Assembly: GCF_028898845.1 (NCBI RefSeq) | Contig: NZ_CP118574.1 | Location: forward strand, 8,667,001-8,731,000 | Direction of reading: 5' to 3' | DNA from: Streptomyces sp. WZ-12 | Lineage (GTDB): Bacteria > Actinomycetota > Actinomycetes > Streptomycetales > Streptomycetaceae | Length of the DNA: 64,000 bases | Translations under genes and position numbers: made by a program | Notes under the pieces: model-generated | The model's input: only the letters and a program-made list of their open reading frames with translations | What the model was told of the DNA's origin: nothing | The model's database searches: none | Shown: in pieces, positions 40,290 to 48,897 of the stretch | Numbering within the stretch: the stretch's first letter is position 1 | Layout of the letters: each line of letters begins with the position of its first letter

Positions 40290-42170
40290 ATGATCATGGA
40301 ACGGTACCCAGCCATCGCGGACCACGGAGTCGTCGGGGACCTACAGACCGCCGCGCTGATCTCCTCCCAAGGGGTCGTCGACTGGTTCCCGGCGCCCCGG
40401 TTCGACTCGCCCAGCGTCTTCGCCGCCCTGCTCGACCACGACCGCGGCGGCCACTTCCGCTTCGCCCCCGAAGACCGGGGCAGCCGCACCTGCAAACAGC
40501 TCTACTACCCGGACACCGCGGTCCTCGTGACCCGGTTCATGTCCCCCGACGGCGTCGGCGAGGTCCTCGACTTCATGCCGCCCGACCGCACGGGCACCCC
40601 GTCCGACCGGCACGTGCTGATCCGCGGCGCCCGAGCCGTCCGCGGCACGGTCCGCTTCGACCTGGAATGCCGCCCGCGCTTCGACTACGCACGGGCCGAC
40701 CACACCTGCGACCTGCGCGACGACACCGCCACCTTCCGGGCACCGGGCCTGACCGCACACCTCCAGAGCACCTTCCCGCTGCGCCCCGACGGCACCGACG
40801 TGTGCGGCACGGTCACCCTGCGCGCCGGAGAGCTGGCCGCGGCCGTCCTCACCGTCGACGCCGCGCCGCACGCACCGACCCCGCCACCCCTGACCCCGGA
40901 CGCCGTCGAGGAACGCTTCTGGCAGGTCGTGGAGTTCTGGCAACGCTGGATCCTCACCTCCCGGTACCGCGGCCGCTGGCCGGGAGTCGTGCACCGCTCG
41001 GCGATCACCCTCAAACTGCTCACCTACGCCCCCACCGGGGCACCGGTCGCCGCGGCCACCATGGGCCTGCCCGAGCAGATCGGCGGCGAACGCAACTGGG
41101 ACTACCGCTACACCTGGGTCCGCGACGCCTCACTCTCCGTACGGGCCCTCCTCGACCTGGGATTCGCCGAGGAGGCGGCGCAGTTCACCCACTGGCTGGG
41201 AGACCGCCTCCAGCCCCCGGAGGGCGGCCGGGACGAACCGCTCCAGATCATGTACCGCGTCGACGGGGACCCCGACCTCCCCGAGGAACTCCTGCCGCAC
41301 CTCGCCGGCTACCGCGACTCGTCCCCCGTGCGCGTCGGCAACGCCGCCACCGGCCAACTGCAACTGGACATCTACGGCGAGGCGCTCTACGCCCTGTCGG
41401 AGGGCCGGGAGATCGCCATGCGGGCCGGCTACCACGGCTGGCAGAACCTCGCCCGGACGCTGGACTGGCTCGCCGGCTCCTGGGACCGCCCCGACGAGGG
41501 CATCTGGGAAACCCGCGGCGGCCGCAAGGACTTCACCTTCAGCCGGATGATGTCCTGGGTGGCCTTCGACCGGGGCCTGCGCCTGGCCGCCGAGTACAGC
41601 CGGCCCGCGGACACCGCCCGTTGGACCGCCGCCCGCGACGCGATCCTGGAACAGGTGATGCAGCGCGGCTGGGACGCGGAACAACGAGCCCTCGTCCAGC
41701 ACTACGGCGGCACGGTGCTCGATGCCTCGCTCCTGCTCCTCCCGCGCCTGGGCTTCCTCGCACCCAAGACCGAGAGCTGGCTGTCGACGCTGGACGCCAT
41801 CGAACGCACCCTGGTGTCGGACAGCCTCGTCTACCGCTACGACCCGCTCGCCTCGCCCGACGGTCTCCGCGGCTCCGAAGGCACCTTCAGCCTGTGCACC
41901 TTCCTCTACGTCGACGCCCTCGCCCGCGCCGGCCGCCTCCGCCAGGCACGCTACGCGTTCGAGAAGATGCAGACCTACGCCAACCACGTCGGCCTCTTCG
42001 CCGAGGAAATCGGCCCCAGCGGCGAGCAGTTGGGCAACTTTCCGCAGGCATTCACCCACCTGTCCCTCATCATGGCCGCCACCACGCTGGACGACGCCCT
42101 GGACCGGCAGCGGGACGGAGCACCGAGGTGGGACGCCCCACCAGGACGACTCGGCACCTGGCGCCACTGA
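40290..42170 (+). CDS. Glycoside hydrolase family 15 (glucoamylase/trehalase-type)
   Basis: 626 residues, no signal peptide, so cytoplasmic. The N-terminal beta-sandwich starts PAIADHGVVGDLQTAALISSQGVVDWFPAPRFDSPSVFAALLD. The (alpha/alpha)6 barrel has GGERNWDYRYTWVRDASLSVRAL, DEGIWETRGGRKDFTFSRMMSWVAFDRGLRLA and GLFAEEIGPSGEQLGNFPQAFTHLSLI, the last carrying the likely catalytic base Glu. Actinobacterial GH15 enzymes of this layout are trehalases or alpha-glucosidases; sequence alone does not decide. GGAAG lies just before the start, and several in-frame starts (40287, 40290, 40296) are possible. Confidence 0.9.
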   Translation: MIMERYPAIADHGVVGDLQTAALISSQGVVDWFPAPRFDSPSVFAALLDHDRGGHFRFAPEDRGSRTCKQLYYPDTAVLVTRFMSPDGVGEVLDFMPPDRTGTPSDRHVLIRGARAVRGTVRFDLECRPRFDYARADHTCDLRDDTATFRAPGLTAHLQSTFPLRPDGTDVCGTVTLRAGELAAAVLTVDAAPHAPTPPPLTPDAVEERFWQVVEFWQRWILTSRYRGRWPGVVHRSAITLKLLTYAPTGAPVAAATMGLPEQIGGERNWDYRYTWVRDASLSVRALLDLGFAEEAAQFTHWLGDRLQPPEGGRDEPLQIMYRVDGDPDLPEELLPHLAGYRDSSPVRVGNAATGQLQLDIYGEALYALSEGREIAMRAGYHGWQNLARTLDWLAGSWDRPDEGIWETRGGRKDFTFSRMMSWVAFDRGLRLAAEYSRPADTARWTAARDAILEQVMQRGWDAEQRALVQHYGGTVLDASLLLLPRLGFLAPKTESWLSTLDAIERTLVSDSLVYRYDPLASPDGLRGSEGTFSLCTFLYVDALARAGRLRQARYAFEKMQTYANHVGLFAEEIGPSGEQLGNFPQAFTHLSLIMAATTLDDALDRQRDGAPRWDAPPGRLGTWRH

Positions 42171-42211
42171 CGGCGGGCAAGCCGCGCCTCCGGCGCCAAG
42201 CGTCTGCGCCG

Positions 42212-43018
42212 TCAGGCGTCCCGCGCCGCGAACCCCGCCGGAAGCCAACGCCCCGACTCCCGGGCGCGCGCCGCGAGATGAGCGACATAGGCGTCGCGGA
42301 CCTCCTCCGGCGCCGCGAACCCCGGCTCGCCCACGAGCCAGGCATCGGGCACCGCGGCAACGACCTCGCGCAGCAGCCCGGCGGTCACCCGCGGCGCCAA
42401 CTCCGCGTCCGCGGCGGCCACATCGGGCCGATGGTGGACGAGCGCATGGTGCCGGAAGTCATACGCCCGCCCCGCCGCGTCCGCCGCGGTGTCCCAACGG
42501 TGGTGGAAGACCAGGGCGGCACCGTGGTCGATGAGCCACAGCCGGGGCCGCTGGTGCCCGGAGTTCGGCCAGGCCATGAGGTTGGGACTGTGCGTGGTGC
42601 GATCGACGTTGGCGGTGAACGCGTCCAACCAGACGATCCGGGCCGCCTCCGCGGGCTCGACGTCCACCGCATCGGCCGTGAAGTCGGCCGCCCCGGGCAG
42701 GAAGTCCATGCCGAGGTTGAGCCCCGCGCTGGCCCGCAGCAGGTCCTGCACCTCCTGATGCGGCTCCTCCCTGGCGACCTCCGGATCGAAGTGGACCAGG
42801 ACCAACTCCGGTACCCGCAGCCCGAGTCGCCGCGCCAACTCGCCCACGATGACCTCGGCGACGAGTGCCTTCCGCCCCTGCGCCGAGCCGGTGAACTTGA
42901 CGACGTAGGTCCCCAGGTCGTCCGCCTCGACGACGCCGGGCACCGACCCACCACTGCGCAGCGGCGTCACATACCGGACGGCCGTCACCGCCCGCAGCCC
43001 CCCTGATGCCGAGGTCAT
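42212..43018 (-). CDS. Solo HipA-like kinase domain protein
   Basis: 268 residues. GTYVVKFTGSAQGRKALVAEVIVGELARRLGLRVPELVLV matches the ATP-binding N-lobe of HipA-like kinases. IVWLDAFTANVDRTTHSPNLMAW gives the catalytic D-x-N-x-D-R-x-x-x-N loop, and LWLIDHGAALVFHH the metal-binding DxG-like motif. It is the standalone HipA_2 type, without the HipA N-subdomain or a HipB antitoxin next to it. Not obviously a toxin-antitoxin module. ATG at 43018. Target unknown. Confidence 0.8.
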   Translation of the reverse strand: MTSASGGLRAVTAVRYVTPLRSGGSVPGVVEADDLGTYVVKFTGSAQGRKALVAEVIVGELARRLGLRVPELVLVHFDPEVAREEPHQEVQDLLRASAGLNLGMDFLPGAADFTADAVDVEPAEAARIVWLDAFTANVDRTTHSPNLMAWPNSGHQRPRLWLIDHGAALVFHHRWDTAADAAGRAYDFRHHALVHHRPDVAAADAELAPRVTAGLLREVVAAVPDAWLVGEPGFAAPEEVRDAYVAHLAARARESGRWLPAGFAARDA

Positions 43019-43219
43019 AGCCCCGTCCTCCTCCCAAGATCCGCCGTGGGCGCCCGACGACCACCTCCCGGGTCACCCGCACCGCATCGACTTCATTGGA
43101 TCCTACTGTAAACATGGAATGCGTTACTCTTTTCTGGGTGCGGGCGGCGCCGATACTCGCCGCCCGATGGCCGATGTGCCCGCGAGCGAGCGGGAGTTGA
43201 CGTGAGGGAAAGGGGCGGC

Positions 43220-43450
43220 ATGACCGGCATGGAGAGTCGCGATGCGGCGGTGCGGCGCGTCAACGAGGCGTTGCAGGCGTACACGTTGTCCGCCGAGGGC
43301 TGGCGCCGCAGCCCCGGCGAGACCTTGCAGTGCGTCCTCGCCGACCTGCTGCACTGGTGCGACGACACCCAGCGCGACTTCGACGCCGCCCTGCGGCGGG
43401 CCCGCGACCGGCACGCCGAGGCGACCGGGCGGGCCGGCGGCGACGCCTGA
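43220..43450 (+). CDS. Small conserved hypothetical protein
   Basis: 76 residues: AAVRRVNEALQAYTLSAEGWRRSPGETLQCVLADLLHWCDDTQRDFDAALRRARDRHAEA. Looks helical and acidic/basic mixed, without membrane segment. I recognise the pattern as a frequent Streptomyces small protein but know no function. GAAAGGGGC lies before the ATG at 43220; the GTG at 43202 is an alternative. Divergent from the HipA-like kinase. Confidence 0.65.
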   Translation: MTGMESRDAAVRRVNEALQAYTLSAEGWRRSPGETLQCVLADLLHWCDDTQRDFDAALRRARDRHAEATGRAGGDA

Positions 43451-43610
43451 GGCGCAGCGCAAGGTCGATGCCGGGAATGACACGCCCATGCCGGAGGAAA
43501 CAGCGCGAAAGAGCGAACTGTTGGCCACTGTCCTAATGGCGACGTTCCGTATGCCGAAGGGAAGAGCAGAGAGCGGCAATGGGCCGCTTGGAATGATCGA
43601 AAGGTTCGGA

Positions 43611-43898
43611 ATGTCACGGATCACTCGAATTACCGCCATGGCTGCTCTCGCGGCCACCACTGCTCTGGGCGGGAGTTCGGCTGCCTTCGCCGACAGCGGC
43701 GCAAAAGGCAGCGCCGTCCGTTCGCCCGGCGTGATTTCGGGCAACGTCATCCAGATCCCGTTGCACGTTCCCATCAACCTGTGCGGCAACACCGTTGATG
43801 TCATCGGGGTGTTGAACCCGGCCTTCGGCAACCACTGCCTCAACGGCCACTTCAAGCACCACAAGGGCCGCCACGGCCACGGTGGCGGTCGCCACTGA
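43611..43898 (+). CDS. Short chaplin with a C-terminal His-rich tail
   Basis: 95 residues. Signal peptide to about Ala27 (MAALAATTALGGSSAAFA). The chaplin domain, residues about 38-78, has SPGVISGNVIQIPLHVPINLCGNTVDVIG and VLNPAFGNHC, with the disulfide pair Cys58 and Cys76. Short chaplins normally stop shortly after the second Cys; here 19 more residues follow, of which seven are His, in HFKHHKGRHGHGGGRH. Chaplins are secreted amyloid-forming surfactants that coat aerial hyphae. The tail could bind Cu, Ni or Zn. AAAGG lies 7 nt before the ATG. Confidence 0.88.
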   Translation: MSRITRITAMAALAATTALGGSSAAFADSGAKGSAVRSPGVISGNVIQIPLHVPINLCGNTVDVIGVLNPAFGNHCLNGHFKHHKGRHGHGGGRH

Positions 43899-43923
43899 GC
43901 GGCTGAGCCACGGCTTCGACGCG

Positions 43924-43979
43924 ACGGACCCGCCCCGTCCCTGTTCCGATCTCCTCGGTCAGGGACGGGGCGGGTCCGT
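43924..43979. terminator. Bidirectional terminator between chaplin and pcaV
   Basis: A 20-bp perfect stem (ACGGACCCGCCCCGTCCCTG with its complement at 43960-43979) around a 16-nt loop, located between convergent genes ending at 43898 and 44007. Confidence 0.9.
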
Positions 43980-44006
43980 TGTGCGGGCGGGGGCGAGCCG
44001 CGGGGT

Positions 44007-44477
44007 TCACGGCGCCGGTCGCTCCGGTGGGCGGGTGGTGGGGGTACGCAGGTCCTCGGCCGCGTCGGAGACCCGTTGCAGCAACTCCAGGAAAGTGGAC
44101 CGCTCCTGGGGGTCCAGCGGGGCCAGGAAGATCTCGTTCATCCGGGCCGTTCGTGCGGAGAGCCTGCGGTGGAGGCGGGTGCCCTCCGTGGTGAGGCGGA
44201 GCGCGGAACGTCGGGCGTCCCTGGTGTCCCGGACCTTGTCGACCAGGCCGCGGGTGACCAACCGGCGGACCACTTCCGCGATGGTGGAGCGATCCAGGCC
44301 GACCCGCTCGCCGACGGTGCGCTGGTCCAGACCGTCCGCGCCGACCAGGGTGTTGAGCACCGCGAACTGCGGAGACGTGACGTCCTGCGAAACCATCGTG
44401 GTCCACAGCAGCGTGTGCGCCTGTTGCAGCCGACGGGCCAAGTGGCCGGGGTGGGTGCTGAGATCGAGCGGGGGCAC
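44007..44477 (-). CDS. pcaV: MarR-family regulator of the pca operon (PcaV-like)
   Basis: 156 residues. Winged helix: QFAVLNTLVGADGLDQRTVGERVGLDRSTIAEVVRRLVTRGLVDKVRDTRDARRSALRLT, followed by dimerisation helices. GTG start after GGAGGAGC. It is divergent from pcaI, exactly as pcaV in S. coelicolor, where the protein represses the operon and releases DNA on binding protocatechuate. The ACTGAC-N8-GTCAGT palindrome at 44584-44603 is the probable operator. Confidence 0.83.
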   Translation of the reverse strand: MPPLDLSTHPGHLARRLQQAHTLLWTTMVSQDVTSPQFAVLNTLVGADGLDQRTVGERVGLDRSTIAEVVRRLVTRGLVDKVRDTRDARRSALRLTTEGTRLHRRLSARTARMNEIFLAPLDPQERSTFLELLQRVSDAAEDLRTPTTRPPERPAP

Positions 44478-44583
44478 GGCGATCCTGCTCCTCCCGGGCG
44501 GTGTGCGCTGCGCGACACTCGCCGCGCAATCCTCATTGCACTGAGGGTCTTGCCCTTGTCATCTCATCATGCCACGCTGCCGA

Positions 44584-44603
44584 ACTGACGAGAGATAGTC
44601 AGT
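44584..44603. promoter_or_regulatory. Palindrome ACTGAC-N8-GTCAGT, probable PcaV operator
   Basis: Perfect 6-bp arms at 44584-44589 and 44598-44603, 33 bp upstream of pcaI and within the pcaV-pcaI intergenic region. The size matches a MarR dimer site. Confidence 0.65.
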
Positions 44604-44636
44604 GTGCTGAGTATTTGACGTCGAGAGGAGGGGCGG

Positions 44637-45419
44637 ATGGACAAGGTGGTGGCCTCGGCCGCGGAGGCGGTGGCCGACGTGCGGGACGGGGCGACGCTGG
44701 CCGTCGGCGGCTTCGGGCTCAGCGGGGTGCCCGACGTGCTCGTCCACGCCGTGTACGACAAGGGCGTCGAGGGACTGGGCATCGTGTCGAACAACTGCGG
44801 CGCGATGGACCGGGGGTTGGCCGTGCTGCTCGCCGCGGGCCGGATCGCCCGCGTCACCGGCTCGTACATCGGCGCCAACAAGGAGTTCGCACGCCGGTAC
44901 CTGGCCGGCGAGTTGGAGGTCGAGATGATCCCGCAAGGGACGCTCGCCGAGCGGCTGCGCGCCGGGGGCGCCGGCATTCCCGCCTTCTACACCCCCGCCG
45001 GGGTCGGCACTCAGGTCGCCGACGGGGGACTGCCCTGGCGCTACGACGGCTCGGGCGGGATCGCGGTGGCCTCGCCGCCCAAGGAGGTGCGGGAATTCGA
45101 CGGGCGCCGCTACGTGTTGGAGCACGGAATCCGCACCGACTTCGGGCTCGTCCGGGCCGCCCGGGGCGACCGGCACGGCAATCTGGTCTTCGCCAAGTCC
45201 GCGCGGAACTTCAACCCCCTTGCCGCGATGGCCGGACAAGTCACCATTGCCGAGGTGGAGCAACTGGTCGAGCCCGGTGAGATCGACCCGGACCACGTCC
45301 ACCTGCCGGGCATCTTCGTCCAACGGGTCGTGGCGCTCACCGCGGAGCAGGCCGCCGACAAGCAGATCGAACGGCGCACCGTCGCCGTGCCGGAGACATC
45401 GGGAAAGGGGGCGCGCTGA
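44637..45419 (+). CDS. pcaI: 3-oxoadipate CoA-transferase subunit A
   Basis: 260 residues. Glycine-rich [18 protein letters not shown], then [31 protein letters not shown] and [15 protein letters not shown] are class I CoA-transferase alpha-subunit motifs. With PcaJ it moves CoA from succinyl-CoA to 3-oxoadipate. GAGAGGAGGGG lies before the ATG. The pca context favours PcaI over the closely related succinyl-CoA:acetoacetate transferase. Stop and pcaJ start overlap (TGATG). Confidence 0.9.
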   Translation: MDKVVASAAEAVADVRDGATLAVGGFGLSGVPDVLVHAVYDKGVEGLGIVSNNCGAMDRGLAVLLAAGRIARVTGSYIGANKEFARRYLAGELEVEMIPQGTLAERLRAGGAGIPAFYTPAGVGTQVADGGLPWRYDGSGGIAVASPPKEVREFDGRRYVLEHGIRTDFGLVRAARGDRHGNLVFAKSARNFNPLAAMAGQVTIAEVEQLVEPGEIDPDHVHLPGIFVQRVVALTAEQAADKQIERRTVAVPETSGKGAR

Positions 45420-46093
45420 TGCCGTGGAGCCGCGAGGAGATGGCCGCCCGCGCCGCCCTGGAGCTGACGGATGGTCAGTACGTCAACCTCGGCATCGGAC
45501 TGCCGACGCTGATCCCCAACTACCTGCCCGACGGCGTCGAGGTGATCCTGGAATCCGAGAACGGAATCCTGGGGACCGGACCGTACCCCACCGAGGACCA
45601 ACTCGACCCCGACCTCATCAATGCCGGCAAGGAGACCGTCACCGTCCTGCCCGGCGCCGCCTACTTCGACTCCGCCCTCTCCTTCGGCATGATCCGCGGC
45701 GGCCACATCGACGTCGCGGTGCTCGGCGCGATGCAGGTCTCGCACCACGGCGACCTCGCCAACTGGGCCGTCCCCGGCAAGTTGATCACCGGAATCGGCG
45801 GCGCCATGGACCTGGTACACGGCGCCCGCACCGTCCTCGTCGTCATGACGCACAGCGCCAAGGACGGCTCGGCCAAACTGGTCGGCGACTGCACGCTCCC
45901 GCTGACCGGCCGGGCCTGTGTCGACCGGGTCATCACCGACCTCGGCGTGCTCGACGTCACCGGAGGCGGCTTCGTACTCGTCGAACGGGCGCCGGGCGTC
46001 ACGGTCGAGGAGATCGTCGAGAGGACCGCCGCACCGGTCCGGATACCGGACCGGACCGCGGCGGACGGTCGAGATCCGGAAGAGCGCCGGTGA
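45419..46093 (+). CDS. pcaJ: 3-oxoadipate CoA-transferase subunit B
   Basis: 224 residues. The catalytic Glu47 lies in [12 protein letters not shown], after [17 protein letters not shown]. Later motifs [28 protein letters not shown] and [20 protein letters not shown] are all intact. Forms an (alpha-beta) heteromer with PcaI. In S. coelicolor the thiolase gene pcaF follows pcaJ; here 68 bp of noncoding DNA leads directly to pcaH. Confidence 0.9.
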   Translation: MPWSREEMAARAALELTDGQYVNLGIGLPTLIPNYLPDGVEVILESENGILGTGPYPTEDQLDPDLINAGKETVTVLPGAAYFDSALSFGMIRGGHIDVAVLGAMQVSHHGDLANWAVPGKLITGIGGAMDLVHGARTVLVVMTHSAKDGSAKLVGDCTLPLTGRACVDRVITDLGVLDVTGGGFVLVERAPGVTVEEIVERTAAPVRIPDRTAADGRDPEERR

Positions 46094-46161
46094 GCGGCGT
46101 CCAGGCGAGGCACTGAGCGCGGGAGCCCACGCGGCCATCGAACCAAGGGAGTTCACCACCC

Positions 46162-46935
46162 ATGACAGCGACGCAAGGCGACATCGACCGGGAGATCGCG
46201 CGGGGGCGGGCGGCGTACGAGGAGGCCGTCGCCGGAGGAGTCCCGCGCACCCACCACCCGGCCCGGAACTACCCGCCCTACCGCTCCAGCGCACTGCGCC
46301 ACCCCAAGCGGCCGCCGATCCTCGTGGCACTGGAGCGGGACCCGGAGGCCGTCGAACTGGCCTCACCCGTCTTCGGCGAGACCGACGTCACCGAACTGGA
46401 CAACGACCTCACCCGCCAGCACCCGGGCGAGCCACTGGGCGAACGGATCACCGTCAGCGGCCGCCTGTTGGACCGCGCCGGCCACCCCGTACGCGGCCAA
46501 CTGATCGAGATCTGGCAGGCCAACGCCGCCGGCCGCTACGCCCACCAACGCGACCAGCACTCCGCCCCGCTCGACCCCCACTTCACCGGCGTCGGCCGGA
46601 CGTTGACCGACGACGACGGCGGCTACGCCTTCACCACGATCAGGCCCGGCGCGTACCCCTGGCGCAACCACACCGGTGCCTGGCGCCCCGCCCACATCCA
46701 CTTCTCGCTCTTCGGGGCCGCGTTCACCCAGCGGCTGATCACCCAGATGTACTTCCCCGGCGACCCGCTCTTCGCGCGCGACCCGATCCTCCAGTCCGTC
46801 ACCGACGAGGCAGCGCGGCAACGGCTGGTGGCCCGCTATGACCACGACCTGTCGCGGCCGGAGTGGTCCCTCGGCTACCACTGGGACATCGTGCTCGACG
46901 GGCCCACCGCCACCTGGATCGAGGAGGGACGCTGA
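46162..46935 (+). CDS. pcaH: Protocatechuate 3,4-dioxygenase beta subunit
   Basis: 257 residues. The Fe(III) ligands are all present with the known spacing: Tyr126 (AGRYAHQ), Tyr165 (GAYPWRNH), His178 and His180 (RPAHIHFSLFG), 39, 13 and 2 residues apart as in the Pseudomonas enzyme. RYPPYR-like N-terminus and WQANAAGRY are typical. Opens the ring of protocatechuate to 3-carboxy-cis,cis-muconate. CCAAGGGAG lies before the ATG. Confidence 0.95.
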   Translation: MTATQGDIDREIARGRAAYEEAVAGGVPRTHHPARNYPPYRSSALRHPKRPPILVALERDPEAVELASPVFGETDVTELDNDLTRQHPGEPLGERITVSGRLLDRAGHPVRGQLIEIWQANAAGRYAHQRDQHSAPLDPHFTGVGRTLTDDDGGYAFTTIRPGAYPWRNHTGAWRPAHIHFSLFGAAFTQRLITQMYFPGDPLFARDPILQSVTDEAARQRLVARYDHDLSRPEWSLGYHWDIVLDGPTATWIEEGR

Positions 46936-46936
46936 G

Positions 46937-47527
46937 ATGACGCCGCCCCCCGCGCTGCCGACGCCCGCCCACACCATCGGCCCGTTCTACGGATACGCCC
47001 TACCGTTCCCCGACGGCGGTGACGCGGCCCCGCACGGACACCCCGACGCGCTGACCCTGCACGGCCACGTCCTGGACGGCGCCGGCGCCCCGGTCCCCGA
47101 CGCGCTGCTGGAATTCTGGGGACCCGGACCGGACGGCGAACTGCCGCGCGCCGCCGGGTCGTTGCGCCGCGACCCGGCCACCGGCGGCTTCCTCGGCCGG
47201 GACGGCGTCGGCTTCACCGGCTTCGCCCGCGTACCGACCGACGCCGACGGCCACTGGACGATCCGCACACTACGGCCCGCCGCCCGCGGCGAGGGCGCCC
47301 CCTACCTCGCGGTCTGCCTCTTCGCCCGTGGCCTCACCCGCCACCTGTTCACCCGGGTCTACCTGCCGGAGTCGGACGGACGACCGATGCCCGCGGACCC
47401 ACTGCTGGACGGCCTGCCACCCGAACGGCGCGCGACGCTGCTGGCCACCGCCGAGCCGCGGGGCACCCATCGGTTCGACATCCGCTTGCAGGGCGACGCG
47501 GAGACCGTGTTCTTGGAGTTCGGATGA
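46937..47527 (+). CDS. pcaG: Protocatechuate 3,4-dioxygenase alpha subunit
   Basis: 196 residues. TPAHTIGPFYGYALPF at the N-terminus, then VPDALLEFWGPGPDGEL, GFTGFARVPTDADGHWTIRTLRP and LAVCLFARGLTRHLFTRVYLPE. It shares the PcaH fold but lacks the iron ligands, as expected of the alpha chain. Begins 1 nt after the pcaH stop, and its stop overlaps pcaB by ATGA. Confidence 0.93.
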   Translation: MTPPPALPTPAHTIGPFYGYALPFPDGGDAAPHGHPDALTLHGHVLDGAGAPVPDALLEFWGPGPDGELPRAAGSLRRDPATGGFLGRDGVGFTGFARVPTDADGHWTIRTLRPAARGEGAPYLAVCLFARGLTRHLFTRVYLPESDGRPMPADPLLDGLPPERRATLLATAEPRGTHRFDIRLQGDAETVFLEFG

Positions 47528-48897
47528 GTGTGGAGCGTCATGAGCAGGGCAGGCAGGGCGACTTCGGTTTGCTCGCGCCGGGACCGGTCGGGACGCCGGC
47601 CGAGGCCGCCACCGCGGACATCGGCTATCTCCAGGCGATGTTGGACGCCGAGTCCGCCCTGACCAGGGCCCAGGCGACCGTCGGGCTGGCCCCCGCCGAG
47701 GCGGCACGGGCCGTCGACGCGGCCGCCCACGCGGACCGCTTCGACGCCCGCGACCTCGCGCTGCGCGGGCGCTCCGGCGGCAATCCGGTCATTCCGCTGG
47801 TCGCCGCGCTGACCGCCGCGGTGGACGAGCGCCATGCGCCGTACGTCCATCGCGGCGCCACCAGCCAGGACATCCTCGACACCGCGTCGATGCTGGTCGC
47901 CCACCGGACGTTGGGGCCAGTCCTGGACGACCTGGAGCGCACGGCCGGCGCCCTGGCCCGCCTCGCCGCCGAGCACCGCGCGACGCCCATGCCCGGCCGG
48001 ACCCTCACCCAGCACGCCGTCCCGACGACCTTCGGTCTCAAGGCCGCGGGGTGGCGCAGCCTGGTACTCGACGCCCGTGACCGGCTCACCGCGGTGCGAT
48101 CCGCGCTGCCGGCTCAACTGGGTGGCGCCGCGGGGACATTGGCGGCCAGTCAGGCGTATGCGGAGGGCGAGGGGGTGTCGGACCCCACGGATGCCGTGCT
48201 GAGGCTGCTCCGGGCGTACGCCCGCGAAGTAGGGCTGCGCGAGCCCGAGTTGCCCTGGCACACCCTGCGCACTCCGCTCGCCGAGCTCGCCGGCGGCCTC
48301 GCCTTCGCCGCGGGGGCGCTCGGCAAGATGGCCGCCGATGTGCTGGTCCTCGCCCGTACCGAGGTCGGTGAGGTGAGCGAGGGAGCCGGCGGCGGTTCGT
48401 CGGCCATGCCGCACAAGGCCAACCCGGTGCGGGCCGCGCTCCTCGCCGCCGCGGCGCGCCGGGCGCCCGCGTTGGCCGCGGTCCTCTACGGGTGCCTGGC
48501 CGCGGAGGACGAACGGCCCGCCGGTGCCTGGCACGCGGAGTGGGAGACGTTGCGGGACCTGCTCCGCCTGACCGGGGGCGCGGCCCGGGACGCCGCGGAG
48601 CTCGTCAACGGCCTCCAGGTGCACCCGGCGCGGATGCGCGCCAACCTGGAGCTGACCGACGGCATGATCGTGTCGGAGCGGTTGTCCGCCGTCCTCGCCG
48701 GCCGACTGGGCCGGGCCGAAGCGCGCCGCCTGGTGACCGAGGCGGCGATCACGGTCCGGACCCAGGGAGGCACCCTGGCCGAGGCGCTCGCCGCCGAACC
48801 TGCCCTGGAGGGCGTGGAGTTGGGGGCACTGGCCGACCCCGCCCACTACACCGGAGCGGCGGCGGCCCTCACTGATCGGGCCCTCGGGAGGTCGTGA
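47524..48897 (+). CDS. pcaB: 3-carboxy-cis,cis-muconate cycloisomerase
   Basis: 457 residues of the fumarase/aspartase superfamily. Conserved blocks: VHRGATSQDILDTASML, PGRTLTQHAVPTTFGLKAAGW and the signature loop GAGGGSSAMPHKANPVRAALL. Converts carboxymuconate to carboxymuconolactone. Last gene of the operon. The decarboxylase and enol-lactone hydrolase (pcaL, or pcaC and pcaD) that should follow are absent. Its 3' end overlaps the convergent DUF3995 gene by 29 bp, so truncation of the operon at this point is plausible. Confidence 0.92.
   Translation: MSVERHEQGRQGDFGLLAPGPVGTPAEAATADIGYLQAMLDAESALTRAQATVGLAPAEAARAVDAAAHADRFDARDLALRGRSGGNPVIPLVAALTAAVDERHAPYVHRGATSQDILDTASMLVAHRTLGPVLDDLERTAGALARLAAEHRATPMPGRTLTQHAVPTTFGLKAAGWRSLVLDARDRLTAVRSALPAQLGGAAGTLAASQAYAEGEGVSDPTDAVLRLLRAYAREVGLREPELPWHTLRTPLAELAGGLAFAAGALGKMAADVLVLARTEVGEVSEGAGGGSSAMPHKANPVRAALLAAAARRAPALAAVLYGCLAAEDERPAGAWHAEWETLRDLLRLTGGAARDAAELVNGLQVHPARMRANLELTDGMIVSERLSAVLAGRLGRAEARRLVTEAAITVRTQGGTLAEALAAEPALEGVELGALADPAHYTGAAAALTDRALGRS

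Noticed and set aside
40027..40290. 87-codon frame before the GH15 gene
   Set aside because: No recognisable motif, Ala/Arg-rich, poor start context, and it ends within the GH15 start region.
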